A stretch of 64,000 nucleotides of DNA, taken from Pseudomaricurvus sp965656525 (GTDB lineage: Bacteria; Pseudomonadota; Gammaproteobacteria; Pseudomonadales; Cellvibrionaceae). The stretch lies in assembly GCA_965656525.1 (NCBI GenBank), contig CBFHKY010000016.1:9952-73951 (forward strand), read 5' to 3'. A program made the translations under genes and the position numbers. Below, one piece after another: positions 24,459 through 33,144 of the stretch; position 1 is the first letter of the stretch, and the number at the start of each line of letters is the position of its first letter. The notes beneath the pieces are model-generated. The model did no database searches. It was not told the origin of the DNA and saw nothing but the letters and a program-made list of their open reading frames with translations.

Positions 24459-24682
24459 GCCGACCATAAAGTGAAAGGTTTACCCAAGGCTTTTAGGGTT
24501 CTCTTTAGGTTTTATTGTAGTCATCAAGGTTGCCGAGTTGTTACTTTTTTTATCCCAACGAATGCTCTACCATTAATTAACCCGATGGTTAAGGCCTGAG
24601 ATCGGCGTCTTCCCATATATTCCGCACACCCATTCATGCCCTCATTGATTGCATGATCACCCTATTTCAAGTGAATTTTATT

Positions 24683-25588
24683 ATGCGCATCGCTGTACTT
24701 TCTCGTAACCCCAATCTTTATTCTACTCGACGTTTAAAAGAAGCCGGAGAGCAGAGGGGGCATGAGATTGATATTATTGATACTTTGCACTGCTACATGG
24801 ATATCACCCAAAGTCGTCCAGCGGTTCGGTATCACGGGGAAGAGCTTCCTTATTACGATGCCGTTATTCCTCGCATTGGCGCTTCAGTTACCTTTTATGG
24901 CACTGCGGTTGTCCGGCAGTTTGAAATGATGGGCACGTTCTGTGTGAATGAGTCTGTGGCGATTAGTCGCTCAAGGGACAAGTTGCGCTCTTTGCAGTTG
25001 ATGTCTCGTAAAGGGGTTGGCTTGCCACGTACTGGCTTTGCGAATAGGCCCGACAACATTAAGGATTTGATTAAAAACGTCGGTGGGGCGCCGCTGGTGA
25101 TTAAATTGTTGGAAGGGACACAAGGTATCGGTGTTGTATTGGCTGACACCAACAAAAACGCTGAGAGTATTATTGAAGCGTTTATGGGGTTAAAAGCGGA
25201 TATTCTAGTGCAGGAATTTATTAAAGAAGCGGGTGGTGCGGATATTCGCTGTTTTGTGATCGGCGGAAAAGTGGTGGCATCTATGAAGAGGCAAGGCGCG
25301 GAGGGTGAGTTTCGGTCTAATTTGCACCGTGGGGGCAGCGCGTCATTGATCCGACTGAGCCCTGCAGAGCGCGCTACGGCGGTTAATGCGGCTAAAGTTA
25401 TGGGGCTCAATGTGTGCGGGGTGGATATCTTGCAGTCGAATAATGGGCCGGTTGTTATGGAGGTAAATTCTTCGCCGGGCCTAGAAGGCATTGAAACAGC
25501 TTCTGGCCGTGATGTGGCCTCTCTTGTGTTTGACTTTATTGAAAAAGAAGCCAAGCCAAACAACACTAAAACACGCGGCAAGGGTTAA
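24683..25588 (+). CDS. rimK: Ribosomal protein S6 glutamate ligase RimK
   Basis: 301 residues from ATG 24683 (MRIAVLSRNPNLYSTRRLKEA), matching E. coli RimK (300); an ATG ten codons upstream is an alternative. ATP-grasp ligase that adds glutamates to the C-terminus of S6. Preatp-grasp domain about 1-105, ATP-grasp about 106-290 with VKLLEGTQGIGVVLA, NLHRGGSAS, and the metal-binding MEVNSSPGLEG. The next gene is a RimB-type protease, the known partner in Pseudomonas, where this system links ribosome modification with c-di-GMP (known there, inferred here). Confidence 0.95.
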   Translation: MRIAVLSRNPNLYSTRRLKEAGEQRGHEIDIIDTLHCYMDITQSRPAVRYHGEELPYYDAVIPRIGASVTFYGTAVVRQFEMMGTFCVNESVAISRSRDKLRSLQLMSRKGVGLPRTGFANRPDNIKDLIKNVGGAPLVIKLLEGTQGIGVVLADTNKNAESIIEAFMGLKADILVQEFIKEAGGADIRCFVIGGKVVASMKRQGAEGEFRSNLHRGGSASLIRLSPAERATAVNAAKVMGLNVCGVDILQSNNGPVVMEVNSSPGLEGIETASGRDVASLVFDFIEKEAKPNNTKTRGKG

Positions 25589-25605
25589 GTCGGAACCCTT
25601 TTTTT
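25580..25605 (+). terminator. Terminator-like hairpin over the rimK stop codon
   Basis: AAGGGTT (25580-25586), loop of 7, AACCCTT (25594-25600), then five more T. The rimK TAA (25586-25588) is inside it. It lies before rimB, so it would lower rimB relative to rimK unless rimB has its own promoter. Confidence 0.6.
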
Positions 25606-25628
25606 GACGGTATAGGAGCGAGCATTCT

Positions 25629-26060
25629 GTGCAAGAAAAATTGATTATTGGCTGCCTTGAGCAATGTGATTTACTGGAATGGGGCATAGAAGACCTCACC
25701 GTTCGCGTGGATACGGGCGCTAAAACCTCATCATTGCATGTCAATAACATTCGGGCGTGCAAATTGGGTTCTAAGCCTGCCGTTAAATTCGATTTGCATC
25801 CTGATATTTATAACGTCGAAACGGTGCTTGAATGTCAGGCGATTATCAAAGATGTTCGCAGGGTCAAATCGTCCAATGGAGCGGTTGAGCAGCGTTACGT
25901 GATCAGCACCCCAATAACATTAGGTGGGCACAGCTGGCCGGTGGAAATAACGTTAACTGACCGTTCGGACATGAGCTACCTAATGCTGTTGGGGCGTGAG
26001 GGAATGGCCAATCGAGTGCTTGTAGACCCTTCCCAATCGTTCATTTTAGAAAAGAAATAA
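25629..26060 (+). CDS. rimB: RimB-type retropepsin-like protease
   Basis: 143 residues. COG4067/ATP-dependent zinc protease family, now viewed as retropepsin-like: the catalytic motif VDTGAKTSSLH is at about 27-37, and LGREGMANRVLVDP closes the fold. In Pseudomonas RimB removes or limits the glutamate tail RimK adds to S6 (known there). The start is GTG at 25629, with AGGAG (25614-25618) 10 bases upstream. No RimA-like gene is seen next to the pair. Convergent with corA. Confidence 0.85.
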   Translation: MQEKLIIGCLEQCDLLEWGIEDLTVRVDTGAKTSSLHVNNIRACKLGSKPAVKFDLHPDIYNVETVLECQAIIKDVRRVKSSNGAVEQRYVISTPITLGGHSWPVEITLTDRSDMSYLMLLGREGMANRVLVDPSQSFILEKK

Positions 26061-26066
26061 CACTCA

Positions 26067-26102
26067 TGGCTTCAGCGGCTGAGCGTTTTCAGGCTGAAGC
26101 CA
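26067..26102. terminator. Inverted repeat between convergent rimB and corA
   Basis: TGGCTTCAGC (26067-26076) and GCTGAAGCCA (26093-26102), exact 10-bp arms, 16-base loop. It fills the 43-bp gap between two converging genes. Flanking T or A runs are short, so a bidirectional terminator is likely but not certain. Confidence 0.6.
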
Positions 26103-26103
26103 G

Positions 26104-27075
26104 TTAAAACCAACGTTTGTATTTAAACCAAGCAATCAGTGAGGTGGCAATCAATGCCATGGTGCTGAGTAAAATGAAATAGCCATTCTTGAACCCCAGT
26201 TCGGGGATATTTTCAAAGTTCATGCCATAGACGCCCGCTAAGAAACCCAAAGGTACAAAGATGGCCGTAATAACCGTGAGCACGCGCATGGTGATATTTA
26301 ATTGATGGGACGTGATGGATATATAGCTGTCGATCATGTCGCCACAGATGTCATAGTGCATCTGTGTCAGACTCGATAACCGTTCAAAGCGATCATCGAG
26401 ATCAATTAAATGATGCTGTTCTGATTCCCCCCGCAGAAACTCGCTGTTCATGGTTCTCAATTGCGCCGACATGGAGTGATGGTAACCGAAGATCCTTTTT
26501 AAGCGGATCAGGCAGGCCTTGTAGCTAGCCAACTTACTCAGTGCCGATTCACCGTTTGTACCGTAAAGTTCATCTTCCAACGTGTTCAACTCATCTTCAA
26601 AAGCCAAGACGTGATCAAGATACAAACCTGATGAGGTATGCATGATTTGTAGAGCCAGCTGCGACGGTGTCGTCAGTAGCTCTGGCTTAAGTTGATCTTT
26701 AATAACCGCGTCAATGCCCATTGAGTGTTCTGGGTGAACCGTAATCAAATAATTAGAACCCACAAATAGACCTATGTTCTGATGCTCAAAACTGAGCAGA
26801 GAGGTCTTTTTAAAAATACCGCGATAGAGTAAAAATAAGTGTTCTTGAAACGCTTCGACTTTAGGCGGATGACGCATTCGCAGTGCATCCTTAATGGCCA
26901 ATGCATGACAGCCAAGATCTCCTAATAATCGTTCTACTTCGGCTATGTTTTTCTGGCCGTGCTGTATGTCAATCCAAATGCTAGAGTCGGGATGTTGTCG
27001 CCAGGTATTAATTAGAGACTGATCACCTGTTTTAATAGGTTGATGTTCGGCTGATACAAAAAATGTTTTTATCAC
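26104..27075 (-). CDS. corA: Magnesium/cobalt transporter CorA
   Basis: About 323 residues from GTG 27075 (MIKTFFVSAEHQPI), chosen because GGTGGAG lies 11 bases upstream; the frame is open to another GTG at 27123. Large N-terminal cytoplasmic domain, long helix, then two transmembrane helices; the first ends with the signature YGMNFENIPELG, including the GMN selectivity filter. C-terminus is basic (WFKYKRWF). Sits 40-90 bp downstream of mgtE on the same strand, so two unrelated Mg2+ channels are probably co-transcribed. Confidence 0.93.
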   Translation of the reverse strand: MIKTFFVSAEHQPIKTGDQSLINTWRQHPDSSIWIDIQHGQKNIAEVERLLGDLGCHALAIKDALRMRHPPKVEAFQEHLFLLYRGIFKKTSLLSFEHQNIGLFVGSNYLITVHPEHSMGIDAVIKDQLKPELLTTPSQLALQIMHTSSGLYLDHVLAFEDELNTLEDELYGTNGESALSKLASYKACLIRLKRIFGYHHSMSAQLRTMNSEFLRGESEQHHLIDLDDRFERLSSLTQMHYDICGDMIDSYISITSHQLNITMRVLTVITAIFVPLGFLAGVYGMNFENIPELGFKNGYFILLSTMALIATSLIAWFKYKRWF

Positions 27076-27162
27076 GAAAATTTTATCTCCACCCTTATGG
27101 GGCACGGAATGCATAAATGGCACTGATTAAATCAGACAAGTCGATGACCAATGGGACAACGC

Positions 27163-28515
27163 TTAAAGAAAGAGCAGCGACCCAAGCCCCAGGAAAATGG
27201 CAAAGCCAACAACATCTGTCACTGTAGTTAAAATCACGGCGGAAGCGATTGCTGGATCTATTTTTAACTTTTCTAAAACGAACGGAATGTAAGTCCCTGA
27301 GGCTGCCGCGGCTAAACTGTTGATCATTACGGCTAGCCAAATGATCAGACCAAGCCCCAAGGAGTCAAACCACCAACCCACAATACAAGCGATGAGAAAG
27401 CCGATTAAGGTACCGTTTAGCAACGCTACGCGCGTTTCCTTGTTGAGTAACAATCGAATATTGGCGTCGGTGATGTGATTGAGCGCTTGTCCTCTTAAGG
27501 TGACAGCCAGAGTTTGACTGCCCGCAATTCCGCCCATACTGGCTACGACAGGCATTAAAATTGCGAGAGCAACCACTTGCTGTAGCGCGTGCTCAAAGAA
27601 ACCAATTACCCATGAGGCAAGGAAAGCGGTCGCTAAGTTAATGCACAGCCAGATGGCCCGCAATTTTGCTGCAACTTTGACTGGGCTGAATAGATCCTCT
27701 TCGCTGCTGGCTGTTTCACTGAGGTTGGCCATGACCAAGCCATCACGGACTTCATTAAGCAAGGTGGACACCGCCAGTGCTCCCACTACTTGATGATTGC
27801 GAGTCACAGGCAAGTAGGATATTTCACCCTCAAGTGAAATGTGATGAGTTGCGCTAAGCATTTCATCTTCTAGATCAAGTTCGCTGATGGGTTCCGCCAC
27901 TTTATCGACTTCGCTGGAGGGGTCGCTATTGAACAGTGTGGATATAGGAATATGCCCAAGCAGAGCCTTGGACTCGTCCACTAGAAATACAGCGGCGACA
28001 AACTCTCTTTTTCGCAATCGCTCCAGGACTGATCCGATAGAGATGCCTGAGCGTACCCTTAAAATGTTGCGCTGCATAAAGCGGCCAACTTGCTCATCGC
28101 TGAAGCTAAGAGCTTGCTGCAATTCTTCAGACGTGTCCTGATCCAGTTCCAGCAGGATAGCTTCCGTCATCTCGCGAGGTAATAAATCCGCAAATGCCAC
28201 CAAATCCTGAGCTTCTGCATTTAACTGGATATGTCTGCGCTCTTCCTTTGGCAACGCGTGAATCAAGTTCTTGGCGGTTTCCCATTGCAGCTCGGCTATC
28301 ACACCCCACTGTTCGGGTTTGGGGATGATTGGCCATAGGCGCAAGCGCATCGTGGCAGGTACACATTCGAGTATGTGTGACCACTGAAGGTTGTTCAGCG
28401 TCTCGAAAACCGGCATAAGCTCTTCTAAACTGTCTTCAGGCGTGGTTTGAAGGACAGATTCAAGCAGTGCATCAATCGCGTCATTGGCGTCGATATCTTG
28501 AGCGGTGGCTGTCAT
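27163..28515 (-). CDS. mgtE: Magnesium transporter MgtE
   Basis: 450 residues. N-terminal MgtE superhelix (about 10-130), tandem CBS domains (about 135-265) that sense cytoplasmic Mg2+, plug helix, then five transmembrane helices (about 280-450) with the channel signature PVVASMGGIAGSQTLAVTLR and DPAIASAVILTTVTDVVGF. ATG 28515. Upstream 190 bp show no recognisable M-box. With corA downstream it forms a two-transporter unit. Confidence 0.95.
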   Translation of the reverse strand: MTATAQDIDANDAIDALLESVLQTTPEDSLEELMPVFETLNNLQWSHILECVPATMRLRLWPIIPKPEQWGVIAELQWETAKNLIHALPKEERRHIQLNAEAQDLVAFADLLPREMTEAILLELDQDTSEELQQALSFSDEQVGRFMQRNILRVRSGISIGSVLERLRKREFVAAVFLVDESKALLGHIPISTLFNSDPSSEVDKVAEPISELDLEDEMLSATHHISLEGEISYLPVTRNHQVVGALAVSTLLNEVRDGLVMANLSETASSEEDLFSPVKVAAKLRAIWLCINLATAFLASWVIGFFEHALQQVVALAILMPVVASMGGIAGSQTLAVTLRGQALNHITDANIRLLLNKETRVALLNGTLIGFLIACIVGWWFDSLGLGLIIWLAVMINSLAAAASGTYIPFVLEKLKIDPAIASAVILTTVTDVVGFAIFLGLGSLLFL

Positions 28516-28706
28516 AGGGTTCTCATGTAAGGAGCGTGTGAGGGGTGAGTGCTATGCTTAACTTATCTGAACAGTGAATATCCACAAAAGGTGTGCTGTT
28601 GCTGCATGGGTGCAGTGTAGAAGAACTCAGAGTGTAAAAGAACAAGAAACACGCACAATACACTGCGATGCGAATAATAATTTTAATAACAGTATAGGAG
28701 AGAATT

Positions 28707-29564
28707 TTGAATCATAAAATTAGAGAAGGTCATTTTAAGCGGCTTTATATAGGGGTGACGGGTTTTATCATTGTGTTTTTAGCTGGATGCGATTGGGGGC
28801 AACCCTGCGTGTCTTGTCAAGTGGATGTAGAAAGCCTTGAAAGTCACAAAAAGTTCAAGCGGCCACCGCCAAGCTTTAAAGATATGGCCGACGTTAAAGA
28901 AAAGAAGAAGGCGTTTTTCGGGTATTTATCCCCTATGATCGATAAAGCCAACCGCGAAGTATTGGTCGAACGAACAAAGTTATTGGCTATTGTAAATGCC
29001 TCAGTACCCTTGGGCGAAAAAGACGCCAAGTTTGTTGATAAAATGTGCAAAAAATATCGACAGAAGTGTGAGATTGATGCCGAGTCTGTAAAGATCAATG
29101 CCAAAGCAATCGCATTGAAAATAGGCACGGTTCCCCCTTCTATGGCCCTAGCTCAGTCAGCAAATGAATCCGCATGGGGAACCTCTCGATTTGCTTTAGA
29201 CGGCAATAACTTTTTTGGGCAGTGGTGTTTTGTAAAGGGTTGCGGATTGGTGCCTTCTTCGCGCAACAAGGGCGCCAGTCATGAAGTGAGAGCTTTCGAT
29301 TCGGCTATGGAGTCTGTAAGGGGCTATGTGCTTAATCTGAATACGACATCAGCCTATCGACACTTTAGGTCTATGCGTGCGAGTTTCAGGGATCAAGGCC
29401 AACCATTAAAAGGAACACAGTTAGTCGAAGGTTTAGATGAATACTCCGAGCGAGGTGAGGCTTACATACATGAAATCCGTTCCATGATAAGAAGCAACAA
29501 GCTTTCTGTGTACGATGACTTGTATTGGCAGAACCTAGGGGCATGGATCGTTGCGAAAAACTGA
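28707..29564 (+). CDS. Bax-like glucosaminidase lipoprotein
   Basis: 285 residues. The start is TTG at 28707, six bases after AGGAG (28696-28700); no in-frame ATG lies near. Residues 1-28 form a lipoprotein signal with lipobox LAGC, so the enzyme is probably an envelope lipoprotein. The C-terminal glucosaminidase (lysozyme-like, Bax family) domain about 140-285 has PPSMALAQSANESAWGTSRF with the expected catalytic Glu and GNNFFGQWCF. It would cleave glycan strands of peptidoglycan. Two Cys pairs (CVSC and CFVKGC) may form disulphides. Convergent with mscS. Confidence 0.88.
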   Translation: MNHKIREGHFKRLYIGVTGFIIVFLAGCDWGQPCVSCQVDVESLESHKKFKRPPPSFKDMADVKEKKKAFFGYLSPMIDKANREVLVERTKLLAIVNASVPLGEKDAKFVDKMCKKYRQKCEIDAESVKINAKAIALKIGTVPPSMALAQSANESAWGTSRFALDGNNFFGQWCFVKGCGLVPSSRNKGASHEVRAFDSAMESVRGYVLNLNTTSAYRHFRSMRASFRDQGQPLKGTQLVEGLDEYSERGEAYIHEIRSMIRSNKLSVYDDLYWQNLGAWIVAKN

Positions 29565-29593
29565 TTCCCAGCTTTTCGCTATCCGCACGAGTG

Positions 29594-30439
29594 TCATGTT
29601 TTCTGTTCGGGTTCCACTATACTGATTGGGTGAGACGTCGTTTGTGAGCCGCTGTATACAGAAACGTGAGGGAAGGGTATTTCGATACCTTTCTCATCAA
29701 ACAGAGCTTTGATTTGCATTAGGAGGTCACTTCTGACCTCTCTAAACCTCTCAGATTTCGTCCAAACAGAAAGCTTCAAATCTACTGATGATGCAGCGAA
29801 ATCCGATAACATGCAGGTGGGAACGGGCTCTTCTAAAATTCTGAGCTCGTCGTCAGCCATAGCTAATAATAATTCCGAGACCTGTTTGATGTCCTCTTTG
29901 TAAGCCACGCCAATGATCAGATCAATCCGCCGGATAGGAAATTTTGATAAGTTAACAAAAGTGGTTTTGATTAAGGCTTCGTTGGGGATGCGAACAAACA
30001 AGTTATCGAACGTGCGCAGTTTGACGGATAGCAAGTCAATACTAATCACTTCGCCGGTATCGGTGCCGACTTGTATGAGATCGCCAATTTGGAAGGGCTT
30101 TTCCCCCAGTAAAAATAAGCCACTGATCAAGTTAGACGCCGAGGTCTGTGACGCAAAGCCAACGGCGACGGTTAGAATTCCCGCTGCCCCAAGCAGTACA
30201 CCCAGCTTAAAGCCCAGCTGATCAATACTCATCACCACAAACAAGATGAAAATACTGTAAAAGATTGCCCGGCTGGTTATAGAGCGCGAGTGAGCCGTGA
30301 GCTTATGTTGTGTTGTCTGCACGAACAGTTTTTGTACCAGCTTTGCCAGTAGCCAGCCAAGCACAATGGTCATACACGCTTTTACCATCATCCAAATGCT
30401 GAGGGTGTCTAATACAGAAACAGAGGTCGCGTCATTCAT
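29594..30439 (-). CDS. MscS-family mechanosensitive channel
   Basis: 281 residues, the size of a minimal MscS. Three predicted membrane helices (about 15-35, 55-75, 80-105), the pore helix being Gly/Ala-rich (GVLLGAAGILTVAVGFASQ), then the beta domain (GLFLLGEKPFQIGDLIQVG) and the alpha/beta vestibule ending FPHVSVYSG. Would release osmolytes on hypo-osmotic shock. Lies 49 bp after the DUF432 gene on the same strand, probably one transcript. Specific subfamily not assigned. Confidence 0.93.
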   Translation of the reverse strand: MNDATSVSVLDTLSIWMMVKACMTIVLGWLLAKLVQKLFVQTTQHKLTAHSRSITSRAIFYSIFILFVVMSIDQLGFKLGVLLGAAGILTVAVGFASQTSASNLISGLFLLGEKPFQIGDLIQVGTDTGEVISIDLLSVKLRTFDNLFVRIPNEALIKTTFVNLSKFPIRRIDLIIGVAYKEDIKQVSELLLAMADDELRILEEPVPTCMLSDFAASSVDLKLSVWTKSERFREVRSDLLMQIKALFDEKGIEIPFPHVSVYSGSQTTSHPISIVEPEQKT

Positions 30440-30488
30440 AGTGTTTTTTTGCCCATCAAGGTTTCAAAGTGGGTTTGGGGCGTGTTGT

Positions 30489-31274
30489 TTAAGCAAACAA
30501 ATTAGACCAGGCATTAATCAACACCCCTTTCTCGGCCGTTTTGCGTGCCTCGAATAATCGGGGATGCTGGGCTTCTGATGGGTGTATTTTAACGATTCCC
30601 TGTCCATTGTCCGGATCCATCGTGAACTTTAGCGTTTCGGTGGTCAATTGGTTGTCGATGAGAAAAACAGAGAGGTATGGCATCGGTATGCTAAGGCGCT
30701 CCAGTTTGCTGTCGGTTGTACTTTTATTGTGTAAGACAATAGGAGTCAGTACCCGATGTGGTACTTTAGATAGCAGGTTCTTGTTCAGCCGAGCATGAGT
30801 TTTGGAGCCATAACAAAGCTCTCCTTTGCCTGTGAGATCCCCCATCCAAGTATCGGATAAAGGCTGTACGGGGAGTTCTTTGCAGAGGTGGCCCGAGAGC
30901 TCCAAGCCCAGCCAGATCGGAGTTGTAACATACAGCGTCACTTTTGTATTTGCCGTAATGGTTAGCGGGGAAAAGGGCCTAACCACCACTGGGCGATCGG
31001 GCAGTCGCGGGGTCATTCTGATCGTTGGGATCAGTTCGGAGAGCACCATTCGTTCGTTTGGCTTGTTAGCAAAAACGGTGTCATCGAAATCATCTGCTTC
31101 TTTCGCGATTTCATTCTTTTGCCATTGGTAGAACAGTTGCCATTCATGAATTTCACGGCGAATGGCGAGTTTCATATGACCAATATTTAAACTTACCGTT
31201 GGCTCCTCTGCGTTGAATGCGGTGGACCAGAACGTGTCTGGACGGCTGAGCGCTTGTGTCAGCGATTGATTCAT
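30489..31274 (-). CDS. DUF432-like protein upstream of mscS
   Basis: 261 residues if started at ATG 31274 (MNQSLTQALSRPDTFWSTAF); the frame is open to ATG 31373, adding 33 residues. It has no signal peptide or membrane helix. The pattern FW..GPL-like start, EWQLFYQW, a Pro-rich loop (MTPRLPDRPVVVRPFSPLTI) and KVTLYVTTPIWLGLEL fits DUF432, a family of unknown function; recognition is from memory and moderate. The tight spacing to an MscS channel suggests a role with it, perhaps in osmotic response; that is inference. Confidence 0.65.
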   Translation of the reverse strand: MNQSLTQALSRPDTFWSTAFNAEEPTVSLNIGHMKLAIRREIHEWQLFYQWQKNEIAKEADDFDDTVFANKPNERMVLSELIPTIRMTPRLPDRPVVVRPFSPLTITANTKVTLYVTTPIWLGLELSGHLCKELPVQPLSDTWMGDLTGKGELCYGSKTHARLNKNLLSKVPHRVLTPIVLHNKSTTDSKLERLSIPMPYLSVFLIDNQLTTETLKFTMDPDNGQGIVKIHPSEAQHPRLFEARKTAEKGVLINAWSNLFA

Positions 31275-31618
31275 GAGAAATGTCTTTTGCCTTTTATATT
31301 GTGGAGCAAGTGTAGAGCGAATCTGAGCATCGTGAAAGCGTTGAGCCATCGGTGTTTTGCGCGTTAAAAACATCTGCGGGGCACAAACGAAGTGTTACAC
31401 GGAATCTCTTGCAGACACAGTGCTTCATGATCTTTCGATTTATGGCTTGCTGTTGGCGCCGAAGAGAGCCATTTAAGCCCTGTGGGCTTTGTTATTGGAT
31501 AGCAATGGGAAAAGTTATTTTCTAAGGTAGAGTCGACTGGGTGACCATTTTACGTGACGCTGTCATACAGCAGGCCCTGCGTGCTGGGGGTAGGTTTTTG
31601 AATATCTGCCGGAGATCT
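31275..31618. other. Intergenic region upstream of the DUF432-like gene
   Basis: About 344 bp, of which the part up to 31373 may be the N-terminal extension of the DUF432-like gene. I see no RNA gene, clear promoter or terminator. It holds the start region of the unit read leftward and the 3' side of the small gene at 31619-31951. Confidence 0.4.
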
Positions 31619-31951
31619 TTAGTTAACCAGTCCTTCGGCCATTTTTATGTCTTCATCCACAAGACCGAACAGATAGTCGTGAAGAATATCTACCATGTTG
31701 CTGGCAACGTAGCTGTCTAGCTCTGTGAGTGAGTCACAAAATGGGGATATAGCTTCGATATCGACATGGCGATAATCATCAGTTACCAGCAAAAAGCGTT
31801 TGTTGAGTGCGCTTTGATCGACAGTTTCAAGGACTCGAAAACTAAAATCCATACACAGCCTTAAAAGGTGAGGGAAACGAGTTTCCTGCCGGTTCAAAAA
31901 GCGAACTTCTCTAGACGCCTTAAACTCTTCTGTGGGCGAGTTACTGGTCAT
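31619..31951 (-). CDS. Hypothetical protein
   Basis: 110 residues from ATG 31951 (MTSNSPTEEFKASREVRFLN), which has AAGAGG 6 bases upstream; the frame is open to 32020 without a site. Soluble, acidic (SPFCDSLTELDSYV; DEDIKMAEGLVN), no signal peptide or membrane helix, no family recognised. Monocistronic by position. The good ribosome-binding site and normal composition make it likely to be real. Confidence 0.55.
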   Translation of the reverse strand: MTSNSPTEEFKASREVRFLNRQETRFPHLLRLCMDFSFRVLETVDQSALNKRFLLVTDDYRHVDIEAISPFCDSLTELDSYVASNMVDILHDYLFGLVDEDIKMAEGLVN

Positions 31952-32471
31952 GGTGAACCTCTTGTCTTTTAATGAAAGCCTTATTGATGTGGTGTTGGTA
32001 CTGTGCATTCCTGTGCCCACGCTGAGTGTAAGTTATTAGGTTGAGTTTCAGCTCTTAGTCGATCAGCCATAACCATTATGCCGAAAAGTTTTACTTTTTT
32101 ATGGCAATTTAGCGATTCTGAGCTAAAGCTACCAAATAATGGTGTCTTTGGTAATCTTTTTGAGTAGGAAAAATGCTGTTGAGTGATAAATTGTGAGCCA
32201 GTTCAGTCTTGGGAATGCTCTATATAGCCAATGATTTACGCTGTCACCAGGCTCGTGCGTTATAGAACCCTCAGGCGGAAGGCAATAATAAGAGCGACTG
32301 ATCACTCAACCAGCATTGGAAGGTTGATGTCTTTCAGCGTAGACTAAAATTGATCTTAACCTATGCGGCCCGTGGGTTTTCAGTGAATGTGCGGTTGTCA
32401 CACATTGCTGATATGCCTTCAATCATGACATTGATAGCCGCTTCAGTTATCACAACGCGAGAGGATTGCGG
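31952..32471. other. Gene-poor stretch before the CBS-domain gene
   Basis: 520 bp with no convincing coding frame. One hairpin, TACCAAA (32130-32136) with TTTGGTA (32147-32153), is followed by ATCTTTTT and looks like a rightward terminator, but no rightward gene ends before it; it might end a small RNA or be incidental. No tRNA or promoter was identified with confidence. Confidence 0.4.
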
Positions 32472-32888
32472 ATGATGGATTCCATTAAAGTATCAGAGTG
32501 TATGAGCCGACAATTTGTGTCTTTTTCTGTAGAGACTCCAGTCGTAGAAGCTGCAATAGCGTTAATAAAAAATGAGTTGATGGGCGGACCTGTCGTCGAT
32601 GAGAACAAAAAGCTGATTGGTTGGATTTCTGAGCAAGATTGTATCGGGGTTGTTAGTCAGGCGATGTATTACGCTGAGCGAGTGGCGACCGTAGGCGAGG
32701 TGATGGCGTCTGACGTGTTAACAGCGAATGAAGAGGTTAACGCCATGGATGTGGCTGAAAACATGAAAAAAACCAAACGCAAGCTATTGCCAGTGGTTGA
32801 TAGTGAGCACCGAGTGCTTGGCGTCGTGGCTCGTCGGCATATACTCAAGGCTATGCTAGATCGTATTGCAAAACAAATCAGCAGCTAG
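32472..32888 (+). CDS. Two-CBS-domain protein
   Basis: 138 residues from ATG 32472, six bases after GAGAGGA; a TTG two codons earlier is less likely. Two CBS motifs (about 5-60: VSECMSRQFVSFSVETPVVE..GGPVVDENKKLIGWISEQD; about 75-130: VGEVMASDVLTANEEVNAMD..LLPVVDSEHRVLGVVAR) form one Bateman module that binds adenosine nucleotides. No catalytic domain, so a stand-alone regulatory module whose partner is unknown. Confidence 0.88.
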   Translation: MMDSIKVSECMSRQFVSFSVETPVVEAAIALIKNELMGGPVVDENKKLIGWISEQDCIGVVSQAMYYAERVATVGEVMASDVLTANEEVNAMDVAENMKKTKRKLLPVVDSEHRVLGVVARRHILKAMLDRIAKQISS

Positions 32889-32978
32889 GCTTTCCCCAGT
32901 TTTTTTGTTTGCTGGTTGGCCCGTATCAATACCAGTTGATACAGGCCAACTAACACTAGACTAAGTTTTCCATTGAGC

Positions 32979-33078
32979 NNNNNNNNNNNNNNNNNNNNNN
33001 NNNNNNNNNNNNNNNNNNNNNNNNNNNNNNNNNNNNNNNNNNNNNNNNNNNNNNNNNNNNNNNNNNNNNNNNNNNNNN
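32979..33078. other. Assembly gap (100 N)
   Basis: Exactly 100 N between the CBS-domain gene and folM, the conventional length for a gap of unknown size. The flanks are non-coding as far as visible, so a gene or RNA could be missing here. Confidence 0.95.
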
Positions 33079-33144
33079 GAGTACGCTTCTGAGCAAATCA
33101 GCTTTTGCTGTCATCACTAGCCGGATATATATCGAGTTACCCGT

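Noticed and set aside
24895..25581. A 228-codon frame antisense to rimK
   Set aside because: It lies wholly inside rimK on the other strand. rimK is certain from family similarity; the antisense product has no family features and arises from codon bias.
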